NCBI GenBank assembly: GCA_963669415.2
Contig: CAXXPS010000003.1
Location: 558,001 to 622,000 of the forward strand
Source of the DNA: JAWKWH01 sp963669415
Lineage (GTDB): Bacteria > Pseudomonadota > Alphaproteobacteria > Rhizobiales > Rhizobiaceae
Length of the DNA stretch: 64,000 bases
Direction: 5' to 3'
Under the pieces are notes generated by a model. The model did no database searches. It saw nothing but the letters and a program-made list of their open reading frames with translations, and had not been told where the DNA came from. Within the stretch, counting starts at the first letter, position 1; each line of letters starts with the position of its first letter. Position numbers and translations under genes: made by a program. This document shows, piece by piece, positions 26,408 through 35,574 of this stretch.

Positions 26408-27385
26408 ATGAGTGCTGTTGAACAAATAAGCGTTGAGACTGACGAAACCGGCATGCGGGTCGACCGCTGGTTTAAAGCGCATTATCCGGGCCTTGGTTTT
26501 GGGCAGTTGCAAAAACTGCTGCGCTCCGGCCAAGTTCGTGTCGATGGCGGCCGGGTAAAGTCAGATACGCGTCTGAAACCAGGCCAGATCGTTCGTGTGC
26601 CGCCGCTTGCCGTGGACCGAAAAGGTACGCACGTTACCGTGAACACGCTGAAAGGCGCGGCTGACGGTGAGGCGCTGCGAAAAATCCTGTTGCACGAAGA
26701 CGACAAGGTGTTTGTTTTCAATAAACCTGCTGGATTGGCCGTGCAGGGTGGATCGGGCGTCTCACGCCACATTGACGGCATGCTTGAGGCGCTGCGCAGC
26801 AAAAAGGGTGAGAAGCCACGGCTCGTGCACCGTTTGGATCGCGACACATCCGGTGTTCTGGTCGTAGCGCGAACCAGGCAAGCAGCGGTTCGGCTGACTG
26901 AAGCTTTCCGAAAGCGAGACACAAAGAAAACGTACTGGGCTTTGGTGAAGGACGTTCCGAGAAAGCCGGAAGGAAGGATTTCGACTTGGCTGGTCAAGGA
27001 GCAGACCGCTGATGGCGACCGGATGCGGGTCGCCAAACACGGCGAACCAGACGCAGACCACGCGGTTTCCTATTACCGGGTTATCGAGACAGCAGCTCAT
27101 GGACTATGCTGGCTGGAGATGGAACCTCACACCGGACGGACGCATCAACTTCGTGTGCATGCGGCACATATTGGCTGTCCGATCATTGGCGACCCGAAAT
27201 ATTTTGAAGCCGATCACAATTGGGACTTTCCTGGTGGCGTTCAAAAACGGCTTCACTTGCATGCGCGGCGAATTGTCATTCCGCACCCGGCGGGAGGCTC
27301 GCTTGATGTCACCGCACCATTACCGCCCCACATGGTTCAAAGTTGGAATTTGCTCGGTTTTGACGAAGCCAGCGGCGAGGAGTAG
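26408..27385 (+). CDS. RluA/RluC-family ribosomal pseudouridine synthase
   Basis: Converts specific uridines of 23S rRNA to pseudouridine. 325 residues: an S4 RNA-binding domain at about 10-75 (GQLQKLLRSGQVRVDGGRVK) and the synthase domain with the catalytic-aspartate motif HRLDRDTSG near residue 143. The length and S4 domain fit RluC (positions 955/2504/2580 in E. coli) better than RluA. Nine nt before the ATP12 gene, so probably co-transcribed. Confidence 0.9.
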   Translation: MSAVEQISVETDETGMRVDRWFKAHYPGLGFGQLQKLLRSGQVRVDGGRVKSDTRLKPGQIVRVPPLAVDRKGTHVTVNTLKGAADGEALRKILLHEDDKVFVFNKPAGLAVQGGSGVSRHIDGMLEALRSKKGEKPRLVHRLDRDTSGVLVVARTRQAAVRLTEAFRKRDTKKTYWALVKDVPRKPEGRISTWLVKEQTADGDRMRVAKHGEPDADHAVSYYRVIETAAHGLCWLEMEPHTGRTHQLRVHAAHIGCPIIGDPKYFEADHNWDFPGGVQKRLHLHARRIVIPHPAGGSLDVTAPLPPHMVQSWNLLGFDEASGEE

Positions 27386-27394
27386 TCCGATTTC

Positions 27395-28189
27395 ATGCGT
27401 GATATTCTGAATGATGCCGAGAAGGCCAACCGCGAGAGCCCGGAGGCTCTGGCACAAAAACACTCAAAGCCTGCGCTGCCGAAGCGGTTTTACAAGCAGG
27501 CAACGGCCGGACCTGTGGAAACCGGCGGGTTCGGCGTGTTGCTGGACGGCCGTCCTGTCAGAACGCCAGCCAAGACCATACTGGCAATGCCGACAGAGGC
27601 GGGCGCACGGCTGGTTTCCAGCGAGTTTGATGCTCAGACCGACGTCATCGACCCGGCCAAAATGCCGGTCACTCGCCTTGCGAACACCGCAATTGACGGT
27701 GTTGCAAAAGACCCGCAGTCCGTATTCGAAGATATCCTTCGTTTTGCCTCTTCAGATTTGCTGTTCTACCGAGCCGGTTCGCCGGAACGGCTGATCGATC
27801 TTCAGGCAGAAGCCTGGGATCCCGTTTTGGACCTTGTTCGCGACAACTACGGCGCGCAGTTTGTGCTGGCGGAAGGCATTATGCACGTCGAACAACCTCA
27901 AGCAGCGATCGCCGCGATCGGTACTGCGCTGCGACAGCATGAGCATCCGGTGGCACTTGCCTCGATACATTCGATGACAGCGCTGATGGGATCAGCGCTA
28001 TTGGCGCTATCGGTTGCCAATCGCCATATCAGCGCTGATCAGGCTTGGTCTGCAGCCCATGTCGATGAGGACTGGAACATCTCCCAGTGGGGAGAAGACA
28101 GCGAAGCAGCAAAGCGGCGCGCTTACAGGCATGCAGACATGTCTGCGGCTGTCGCACTGCTTGACGCTGTCAGAGAAAGATCAGCCTGA
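27395..28189 (+). CDS. ATP12-family F1-ATPase assembly chaperone
   Basis: ATP12 proteins bind the free F1 alpha subunit before F1 assembly in mitochondria and alphaproteobacteria. 264 residues; recognisable stretches are LPKRFYKQAT, LLDGRPVRTPAK and SVFEDILRFASSDLLFYRA, with the Trp-rich DEDWNISQWGEDSEA near the C-terminus. Overlaps the convergent deacetylase gene by nine bases. Confidence 0.93.
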   Translation: MRDILNDAEKANRESPEALAQKHSKPALPKRFYKQATAGPVETGGFGVLLDGRPVRTPAKTILAMPTEAGARLVSSEFDAQTDVIDPAKMPVTRLANTAIDGVAKDPQSVFEDILRFASSDLLFYRAGSPERLIDLQAEAWDPVLDLVRDNYGAQFVLAEGIMHVEQPQAAIAAIGTALRQHEHPVALASIHSMTALMGSALLALSVANRHISADQAWSAAHVDEDWNISQWGEDSEAAKRRAYRHADMSAAVALLDAVRERSA

Positions 28190-29035
28190 TGCAGTGCGTC
28201 TTGCGGCGACTTCGCCCGGCGGATCAATAGCAAAGAAATTCAGCGGCGGCAGATAGCGATCGCTCGGTGAACCGGCCTGCTTGCGCGGCGCTTCGACAAA
28301 GCACTCTTCGTCCGGCCAGCGCCAATTGTCATCCCAGGTCCAGCAGTCGTGTTTCTTGTACGTATCGGCGACTTTTTCCGCAAAATCCTTGTCGGTTGCC
28401 AATCGCACTTGCGGCGACGGACTATTCGTCATGTAAGTCAGGGCGAGCGGTACCGTGCGCTCCGTGCAGTAGTTTGACATCCAGAGTTTGAAACCAATTT
28501 CCGACCGCAATTTGTCGAGCACCCGGAACAGCTGAACATGATCTTCGTGGCCGTACTCGCCCCAGGGATTGTGAGAAAACACATTCATATCCGGCCGCAA
28601 GCGTTGTCTGAGTACGGTTTCGATTTTATCGCGATTGTTGCGGTACGCTGCATGAACGCTTGTTGTTGGCTGATTACCACCAATCGGTACCACTGTGGAC
28701 AATGTCCGTTTGGCGAGCCGTTTCAGTTCCCTCTTTGAAGCTTCAATTGAGAAAGCCAGCCCGAATTCATCGCAGACCGGATTGGACCAATCTGCGCAGC
28801 CGTAGGTTCCTGCCTCCTCGAAGTTCAGGCATTCCACGTTGCCGCGGGGATAATCGTCCAGCACCGCCTGCCGTTTTTCACCGAGACCTGGATGGGCCCA
28901 GAAGTCACGGTAAATGATCAACACATCGTCGACATTTTTGAGAATTGACGCGAACCACAGAAGTTCGTCGTCAGGATGAGCGCCGATGATGAGAGAATTT
29001 TCGAGGAAGTTGGGCTGCATCTTGGTTTCCCGCAT
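28181..29035 (-). CDS. PIG-L/LmbE-family zinc N-deacetylase
   Basis: A zinc-dependent hydrolase of N-acetyl groups, usually on sugars. 284 residues with the zinc motif AHPDDE at 19-24 and the second ligand motif GEYGHEDH in the middle. It has no signal peptide, so it is probably cytoplasmic. The internal ATG at 29020 has a better upstream GGAAACC than the ATG at 29035 and may be the true start. It lies downstream of two acyltransferase genes and a polymerase/ligase gene on the same strand, so a role in tailoring a surface polysaccharide precursor is inferred. Confidence 0.85.
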   Translation of the reverse strand: MRETKMQPNFLENSLIIGAHPDDELLWFASILKNVDDVLIIYRDFWAHPGLGEKRQAVLDDYPRGNVECLNFEEAGTYGCADWSNPVCDEFGLAFSIEASKRELKRLAKRTLSTVVPIGGNQPTTSVHAAYRNNRDKIETVLRQRLRPDMNVFSHNPWGEYGHEDHVQLFRVLDKLRSEIGFKLWMSNYCTERTVPLALTYMTNSPSPQVRLATDKDFAEKVADTYKKHDCWTWDDNWRWPDEECFVEAPRKQAGSPSDRYLPPLNFFAIDPPGEVAARRTASG

Positions 29036-29047
29036 TATTTCTGACTG

Positions 29048-30094
29048 CTAGCCGGCAAGGCGTCTCGTGACAGCATGAATGGATCCGGCGACTTTTCCGG
29101 TCAGGCTCGCTGCCCGCTGAAAAGACGACATCTGCACGGGCTTGGTGCCGAAATCGGCTTTGAATGCTTCGTCACCGATTGTGAAATCGAAAATGCTTCC
29201 ACCCTCGCTCACCCAATCGGACATGATCATGTCGTACATCAAAAGGCCTGGCGAATGTTTGGCGTAATTGTCGTAATCGCACCCGATGAGAAGATAGCTG
29301 AACCGGCCCTTGTGCGCCGTGCCAAAAACTGTGCCAACGGTCCCTCCCTCATGGGAGAGCCGGTAAGTGCGAGCGAGCCCGCTTGCGGCTCCGCGAACTG
29401 CGATTTCGGCATAGAAATCATGCACGCAATCCTGTTGGATCGGATCGGCATCAAAGCGACCGGCACGAAAATCCCTTAGTTCTCCGATCGCCCGGCGAAT
29501 GTCAGCGGCAGCTTCAAGGCATTCAAGTTTGGTATCACCCAAACGTTCAAACCGGCGAAGCCGGCGGTCGATGTACCGGGTCTGGCTTTTCCCGAATGCT
29601 CTCAGACGCCAATCGGCATAGGGTGCTTCCAGTGAGGCTTCGTGTGAAGCAAAGCCGGCCGGAGCGGGAGCCGCGCCAATAATACATTCGACTGATTTGA
29701 CGTGTTCCGGACGAACGGATTTGGCGCGAAATATGTCGTGCGGGCCGACGATTTTTGAAATTCGGTCTGGCAGGTCTTCGCAGTCTTGCAGAACACCCGA
29801 CCTGCCGTTTCGAACCACCGGTGCGCAGTAGTCCGTGACACCGAGGTCCGCGAATTCGAGGATTGAGACACCGCGTCGCTTGATACGCATGAGCGGCAGA
29901 ACCGCGATCAACTCGCCTGACGCGGTTTCACGTATCGTAATTGCCTGCGATTTCGCCCCGAGCGGCATTGCGAGTATGCGATGCATCGCATCAAGCCAAA
30001 GCGGATGCTGGAATGCTGTTGCAGACGCATTGGCAAACAGCTCGGCAAATTCCTCGCTATTATAGTTCCAGTCAGGAACGAGGGAGATTTCCAT
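29048..30094 (-). CDS. GNAT-type acyltransferase, CelD/BcsL-like (copy 1)
   Basis: A 348-residue member of the FemAB/GNAT fold group annotated as involved in cellulose or polysaccharide biosynthesis. The start at 30094 (MEISLVPDWNYNSEEF) follows GGAGCAGAAC; the 25-residue upstream extension lacks support. The C-terminal acetyltransferase domain holds YLLIGCDYDNYAKHSPG and DFTIGDEAFKADFGT. It shares ATAFQHPLWL, TDYCAPVV and the C-terminal pattern with the next gene upstream, so the two are tandem paralogues. Substrate unknown. Confidence 0.8.
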   Translation of the reverse strand: MEISLVPDWNYNSEEFAELFANASATAFQHPLWLDAMHRILAMPLGAKSQAITIRETASGELIAVLPLMRIKRRGVSILEFADLGVTDYCAPVVRNGRSGVLQDCEDLPDRISKIVGPHDIFRAKSVRPEHVKSVECIIGAAPAPAGFASHEASLEAPYADWRLRAFGKSQTRYIDRRLRRFERLGDTKLECLEAAADIRRAIGELRDFRAGRFDADPIQQDCVHDFYAEIAVRGAASGLARTYRLSHEGGTVGTVFGTAHKGRFSYLLIGCDYDNYAKHSPGLLMYDMIMSDWVSEGGSIFDFTIGDEAFKADFGTKPVQMSSFQRAASLTGKVAGSIHAVTRRLAG

Positions 30095-30215
30095 GTTCTG
30101 CTCCAAGCGCGGTGCACTGTCACTTTTCCGCTTGTGATTGTGTAGCCGATGCGGGTTAATCATTCGCAATCAACACGAAGCCTTTGGTTTTCCACTTGTG
30201 GCGACCTTGCTCAAA

Positions 30216-31331
30216 CTACGCAGATTTGCGCATCTTGATCTTGGAAGAAACGGCTGGTTTCCGCGATAACGGATAGGGCCGCGCCTGGCTCAATTGTCTC
30301 CGGACCGCCAAGGCTTGCGTGGCGATACGTCCGGAAAGTGTGTTTGCATTGGCAAAATTGAAGATTGGAACAGCGTCAGTGCCAAATCGCTGTTTGTAGG
30401 AAGAATCGCCAACATTGAAGTCCAAGACCGACCCGCCGGCCTGATGCCAGTCAGCCAGAATTTCCTCATACATGACGATCCCTGGCGCGTATTTGGAATA
30501 ACGGTCGTAGTCGCAGCCGATCAGGATGCCGTGGTAGCGGCCGGCATGCGTAATTCCAAATCCGACTGCCACCGGATCCTGTCCATCTGAGATCCTGTGG
30601 GTGAGCCCAAAGCCATCCGCCGCACCCAGCCGGGCGATTTCCTGGTAGAATTGGCCCACCGCTTCGTCGGCGATAGGGTCACCGGGAAACCGGCCTGAGC
30701 GCAGGCGGCGCAGCTCAGCGATTGCTACTGCCGCTTCTTCGCCGGAGCTGACCCGTTCAATTCTGGCGCCTTGAAGCTTCGAAAGCCGTCTTTTTGCAGC
30801 ATTGACGTTTTGCCGGTGTTTTGTGCTGTATTTGGTCTTGCGAATATCCTCGAACGATATGTTCAGCAGCAACTCGTGAGCGAAGGTGCCGGAGTCGACG
30901 GGCACCAATCCGGTCAAATTCTGAATGAATGAGGCGTGCTCGGGCCGGACGGCTTTGAAACGCAGAATGTCGTGACGACCAATCAATTGGTGGATTTGAG
31001 CTGTCAGGTCTGCATTCGCAGTCAGCCGCTCCTCATAGCGTTCGTGGACCACCGGCGCGCAATAATCGGTAACGCCAAAGTCGGCATATTCAACAATTCT
31101 CACGCCGTGCTTGCAGCGGCGAACGAGTGGCAGGACGAGCAGAAGTTTGCCTGAATTCTGGTGCCTTCCGGTGATGCATAAAGGCTCAGCATCAAATGCC
31201 GGAACGAGAATGCGCGAGATGTTATGCAACCATAAGGGGTGCTGAAAAGCAGTCGCGTTGGAAGCTCGAAAAAGCTCATCATACTCCGGACCCAGGAAGT
31301 CCAGATCATTTTCCAGCGCCAAGCTGATCAT
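30216..31331 (-). CDS. GNAT-type acyltransferase, CelD/BcsL-like (copy 2)
   Basis: 371 residues from ATG 31331 (MISLALENDLDFLGPEYDEL), chosen because GGGG lies 7 nt upstream. It is a paralogue of the gene at 29048-30094: conserved blocks are ATAFQHPLWL, YADFGVTDYCAPVV, LIGCDYDRYSKYAPGIVMYE and LDFNVGDSSYKQRFGT. The tail of about 30 residues is basic and Pro-rich (RPYPLSRKPAVSSKIKMRK) and is absent from copy 1. It probably transfers acyl groups to a glycan; this is inferred from the family and neighbours. Confidence 0.8.
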   Translation of the reverse strand: MISLALENDLDFLGPEYDELFRASNATAFQHPLWLHNISRILVPAFDAEPLCITGRHQNSGKLLLVLPLVRRCKHGVRIVEYADFGVTDYCAPVVHERYEERLTANADLTAQIHQLIGRHDILRFKAVRPEHASFIQNLTGLVPVDSGTFAHELLLNISFEDIRKTKYSTKHRQNVNAAKRRLSKLQGARIERVSSGEEAAVAIAELRRLRSGRFPGDPIADEAVGQFYQEIARLGAADGFGLTHRISDGQDPVAVGFGITHAGRYHGILIGCDYDRYSKYAPGIVMYEEILADWHQAGGSVLDFNVGDSSYKQRFGTDAVPIFNFANANTLSGRIATQALAVRRQLSQARPYPLSRKPAVSSKIKMRKSA

Positions 31332-31452
31332 AATTAGACCCCAGCCGGCCGCCATCGCGCTCATGTGAATGTCTGCAATGCGATCACGACCGTTCACAAA
31401 GAGAAGATTAAGGAGTTATTCACCCTATTTCACGTCGTTTCGCCGATGCTGG

Positions 31453-32781
31453 TTAACGGGTTTGGTTATCGTCAGGCCTCAAATTCAGCCGGGACGTCAT
31501 TCTCAAGCCCAGAACCGCGATGATCATCATCACCCAGGTCGGGTCTGCGCGCCGGAACCAGGAGCTCTCAAGCATTGAATTCAGCAGCACAAAAACCAGG
31601 ATCATCATGAAACAGTCTGCCAGGCGCCGGTTCTCGGAAAATGGCCTGCATCTGGCATAGTCGAACATGGGACGAACGCACAGAAGCAGGATGACAATTG
31701 CGGCTGCCGGCACGCCCATGAAAAGTGCCAAGTCGATATAGTTGTTGTGACCGTTGACGATGTCGCGGTAATCCCATTCCGCATCGATGGGAAGGAAGGA
31801 ATCCGTGACGATCGGCTTGAGCCAGAAATTGTCAAATCCATATCCGGCCCAAGGCTGTTGGGCGATGTATTCCAACCCGTAGGCCCACAGCGTCGTCCGC
31901 CCGGTATAGGTCGGATCACTGATGTAGTCCGCTATCATTTCAAAGATCGCTGCTGATAAAGAGGCTCCGACGGTGAACAGCGCGGCAACACCGACCAAGG
32001 CTATTGCGGCCAACGGCGGAATCCATCTTGTTGCGGTCAGGCGGCCCAGTAATACAGTGCCGATTGCCAGTGGGATCATGCCATTCGTTGTCCGGGATCC
32101 GGTTTGAATGACGAAGAGGGCGGATAGCAGAATTATCAGGATTCCGGTCCATCGATTGCCTGCCCGCATCAAATAGATACCGACAAACAGAAATGTTGCG
32201 ACGACGGGACCGGCAACATTCTTGTGTGGAAACAGGCCACGCCAAAGGCCCTCGTGCTGGGCTTCAGCACCACCGGGGCCGTGTATTGCCAATTCCGGCA
32301 GGAACAGGATACCAAAGTAAGACAGTGCCAGCACAAGCAAGATTGCGCTGGCCAACACGGTGCTGAGGCGGGAAACGGAATGCGGCAATGCCAGTACACC
32401 GGCGCAGGTGATCACAACGAAGAGCGTGAAGGCGATTGAGCGTAGCGCACCCGCCGGATCGCTGGCGTTTGACGCAGAGAACAGCAAGCAAGCCGCGATA
32501 ACAACCCAACCAGTATCAGCGATGGCGGCAACATGTTTGCGAAGCGCAACCGTAGCCATACCGCCAATGGCAATGAGGCACAGGATGGAAAAACCGATTT
32601 GATTGACCGGATTTGGCCCCGCCGGTTCGACGGCAAAACGTTCGTTGGATGCAAATGGTTCAAACGATATGAGCAATGTGGCGAACAAACCTGTTGCGAT
32701 CAGGCTGGCCAGTGCAACCTGCAGACGAGCTTGTTGAGCGGCAGCGAAGTAGCCGGAATGTGGGGCGCTGATGTCGCTCAA
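31453..32781 (-). CDS. O-antigen ligase/polymerase-family membrane protein (ExoQ-like)
   Basis: 442 residues with about ten to twelve hydrophobic segments. The large periplasmic loop carries GRTTLWAYGLEYIAQQPWAG and the earlier motif GLWRGLFPHKNVAGP, both typical of the Wzy_C family of exopolysaccharide polymerases such as ExoQ. It polymerises or transfers lipid-linked repeat units at the outer face of the inner membrane. First gene of the minus-strand polysaccharide set; no glycosyltransferase is nearby. Confidence 0.85.
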   Translation of the reverse strand: MSDISAPHSGYFAAAQQARLQVALASLIATGLFATLLISFEPFASNERFAVEPAGPNPVNQIGFSILCLIAIGGMATVALRKHVAAIADTGWVVIAACLLFSASNASDPAGALRSIAFTLFVVITCAGVLALPHSVSRLSTVLASAILLVLALSYFGILFLPELAIHGPGGAEAQHEGLWRGLFPHKNVAGPVVATFLFVGIYLMRAGNRWTGILIILLSALFVIQTGSRTTNGMIPLAIGTVLLGRLTATRWIPPLAAIALVGVAALFTVGASLSAAIFEMIADYISDPTYTGRTTLWAYGLEYIAQQPWAGYGFDNFWLKPIVTDSFLPIDAEWDYRDIVNGHNNYIDLALFMGVPAAAIVILLLCVRPMFDYARCRPFSENRRLADCFMMILVFVLLNSMLESSWFRRADPTWVMMIIAVLGLRMTSRLNLRPDDNQTR

Positions 32782-33006
32782 AGGTGATCCGTTCCGGTTG
32801 GCGGTCCTGTCGGTATCGAGGCTAGCATTCCATTGGTTTTGTTATGGTTAATAAATTCTTGCCGGTACTTTTGGTCAGTGATCTGGACGCGATATGGCCA
32901 TGTCGCAATCAGGACCAAGTGTCGTTAAGCTGGCAGAATATGGTGCGCCAAACCGGATCACCGCCATCGGTGGCCGATGAATGCACTTCCAGACGGAGAT
33001 ATCGAC

Positions 33007-35568
33007 ATGGCACAGTTTCCGGAACGCGCAAAAGTCGTCATCGTCGGGCTTGGCGGGATCGTCGGTGCCTGTGTTGCCCATCACCTTATTGAACGTGGCT
33101 GGGATGACATTGTTGGTATCGACAAATCAGGCGTTCCAACGGATATAGGCTCGACAGCACACGCTTCCGATTTTTGCTACGCGACATCGCACGATTTCCT
33201 GTCGTGCTGGACAACTCTTTATTCAATCGATTTCTATGAAAAGCTTGGCCACTACTCGAAAGTGGGTGGTTTGGAAGTCGCACGCAGCGACGATGATGAG
33301 CGGATGGCCGAATTGAAGCGCAAGGTCGCGTCGGGCAAGGCTTTCGGCACACGTGCCACGATGATCTCGGCAAAGGAAACCAAGGAGAAATTCCCGCTTC
33401 TGGAAGAAGACATGATCCAGGGTGCAATGTGGGACCCGGATGCCGGGCTGGTGGTTCCGCGTTCGCAGACTGTCGCAGGCAAGCTGATCGATCAGGCGGT
33501 TGAGGCCGGCAAGCTGCAATCATTTGCCAACACGCCCGCCACGGCACTCAAAATAGAAGATGGCCGCATCAAGGGCGTGGTCACCCATCGTGGAACCATT
33601 GAAGCCGATTACGTGATTGTGTGCGCCGGACTGTGGGGAAGGCTGATTGCGCAGATGGCAGGTGAAGACCTTCCGGTCATGCCAGTCGACCATCCGCTGA
33701 CATTTTTCGGTCCCTACGAAGAGTTTGCAGGCACGGGCAAGGAGATAGGCTGGCCGCTGCTGCGCGATCAGGGCAATTCGGCCTATATGCGCGATACCGG
33801 TGACCCCAAATCGACCGAGGGTGGCCAAATCGAGTGGGGATATTACGAAGAAAAGGATCCTCGTCTTTGTCATCCGCGAGATTTGCTGGAGAAGGAAGAG
33901 GCACGGCTTTCTCCATCGCAACGTGATCTGGACATGGAGCAGATCATCGAACCGCTTGAGCGGGCAATTGAGCTGACACCAATCCTTGGCGAGCTCGGTT
34001 ATGACGAGCGGCACTCGTTCAACGGCTTGTTGCAGGTTACCGCAGATGGCGGTCCATCAATCGGTGAATCGCAGAACGTGCGTGGCCTTTGGTATGCGGT
34101 CGCCATCTGGGTGAAAGACGCGCCCGGCATGGCCAAGCTGGTTGCCGACTGGATGACCGACGGGCGGACGCATATCGATCACGCTGCGATCGATTTTTCG
34201 CGCTTCTACCCATACCAGATGGAAGAGGATTTCATCCACGGCCGCTGCTACGAAAGTGCATTCAAGATATACAATCCCGCGGTGCATCCTCGCGAACCCT
34301 ATTCCAAGGGACGGAGCATCCGGCACTCGCCATTCTATGAGCGCGAAAAGGAACTTGGCGGTTATTTCATGGAACTCGGCGGCTGGGAACGTGCCCATGG
34401 CTACGCCGCCAATGAGCATCTGCTGGAGAAATACAGCAATCGTGTACCGGTGCGCGAAAACGAGTGGGACAATCGCCATTTTTGGCGCGTTTCAAATGCT
34501 GAACATCTGGAGATGAGCGAAAATGTCGGCATGGTGAATCTGTCGCATTTCGCCATTTATGATGTGACGGGTCCGGACCATGTGGCGCTGATGGAGTGGT
34601 TGTGTGCTGCCAAAATCGGTGGCGACAGCATGGTCGGGAAGGGCATTTACACGCACTTCCTGGACGATGAGGGCATGGTGCGGGCCGACCTGACTGTTTT
34701 CCGCATGGAAGACCGCTGCCGCGTGATCGACGGTGCCGATGCCGGTCCTCGTGATTTCAATTACATGAAACGGGTGGCCGATGAAAAAGGCTTTGACGCA
34801 ACCGTAACCGACGTAACCAATGAGAACGTTACTATCGGTCTGTGGGGGCCAAACGCGCGGACAACACTGCAAAGGGTCGTGGATGACCCGGACGGCTTGA
34901 GCCATGAGAACTTTCCCTTCGCGGCAATCAAACCGCTCAGAATCGCCGGTGTGGATGTCAGCGCGTTCCGTATCTCATATGTCGGCGAGCAGGGTTGGGA
35001 ACTGCACATGGCGTATGATGAAGCGTTGGCGGTGTGGGATGCGCTGCGCGAGCACGAAATCATGGTTTTCGGGGTGGAGACCTACGCCAATAGCCGTCGC
35101 ATGGAAAAAAGTCTCCGGCTTCAAAACGCCGATTTGCTGACCGAGTACAATCTTTATGAAGCCGATCTGGCGCGTCCGAAAGTAAAGGAGGCAGATTTTC
35201 GCGGCAAGGCCAAACATGTCGAATACCGCGCCCGCGAACATCAGCCGGCGATGCTTTGTACATTCGTGATGGACGAGAATGTGGATTCAACCGGCGTGGC
35301 GCGCTATCCGGTCGGAATTTGCCCGATCCTTGATCCCGCCAGCGGGCAAACGCTGGTGGATTCACTTGGGCGGCGCTCGTTTACAACGTCAATCGCCTAT
35401 GGCCCAACCATCGGCAAGAACATTGCGCTTGGATACCTGCCGCATGAGCATGCGAAGAAGGGTGCGCAGTTCAAAATCGAGTATTTCGGCGAGCAGTATC
35501 CTGTAACCGTCGCGGGCATTGGCTATGAACCGCTCTACGACCCGGAGAACCTGAAGCCGCGGACGTAG
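33007..35568 (+). CDS. FAD-dependent oxidoreductase with GcvT domain (dimethylglycine/sarcosine dehydrogenase family)
   Basis: 853 residues from ATG 33007, which follows ACGGAGATATCG; an ATG at 32977 is an alternative. The N-terminal FAD domain (about 1-370) has the Rossmann start VVIVGLGGIVG at residues 10-20. His52, in STAHASD, aligns with the covalently flavinylated histidine of this family, although the usual STWHAAG is altered. A linker is followed by the GcvT aminomethyl-transferase domain (about 430-720, with YVGEQGWELHM) and the C-terminal barrel (about 740-840). Such enzymes oxidise an N-methyl group and pass the one-carbon unit to tetrahydrofolate. The substrate is unknown. Convergent with the metE-like gene 6 nt away. 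Confidence 0.82.
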   Translation: MAQFPERAKVVIVGLGGIVGACVAHHLIERGWDDIVGIDKSGVPTDIGSTAHASDFCYATSHDFLSCWTTLYSIDFYEKLGHYSKVGGLEVARSDDDERMAELKRKVASGKAFGTRATMISAKETKEKFPLLEEDMIQGAMWDPDAGLVVPRSQTVAGKLIDQAVEAGKLQSFANTPATALKIEDGRIKGVVTHRGTIEADYVIVCAGLWGRLIAQMAGEDLPVMPVDHPLTFFGPYEEFAGTGKEIGWPLLRDQGNSAYMRDTGDPKSTEGGQIEWGYYEEKDPRLCHPRDLLEKEEARLSPSQRDLDMEQIIEPLERAIELTPILGELGYDERHSFNGLLQVTADGGPSIGESQNVRGLWYAVAIWVKDAPGMAKLVADWMTDGRTHIDHAAIDFSRFYPYQMEEDFIHGRCYESAFKIYNPAVHPREPYSKGRSIRHSPFYEREKELGGYFMELGGWERAHGYAANEHLLEKYSNRVPVRENEWDNRHFWRVSNAEHLEMSENVGMVNLSHFAIYDVTGPDHVALMEWLCAAKIGGDSMVGKGIYTHFLDDEGMVRADLTVFRMEDRCRVIDGADAGPRDFNYMKRVADEKGFDATVTDVTNENVTIGLWGPNARTTLQRVVDDPDGLSHENFPFAAIKPLRIAGVDVSAFRISYVGEQGWELHMAYDEALAVWDALREHEIMVFGVETYANSRRMEKSLRLQNADLLTEYNLYEADLARPKVKEADFRGKAKHVEYRAREHQPAMLCTFVMDENVDSTGVARYPVGICPILDPASGQTLVDSLGRRSFTTSIAYGPTIGKNIALGYLPHEHAKKGAQFKIEYFGEQYPVTVAGIGYEPLYDPENLKPRT

Positions 35569-35574
35569 ATTGAT

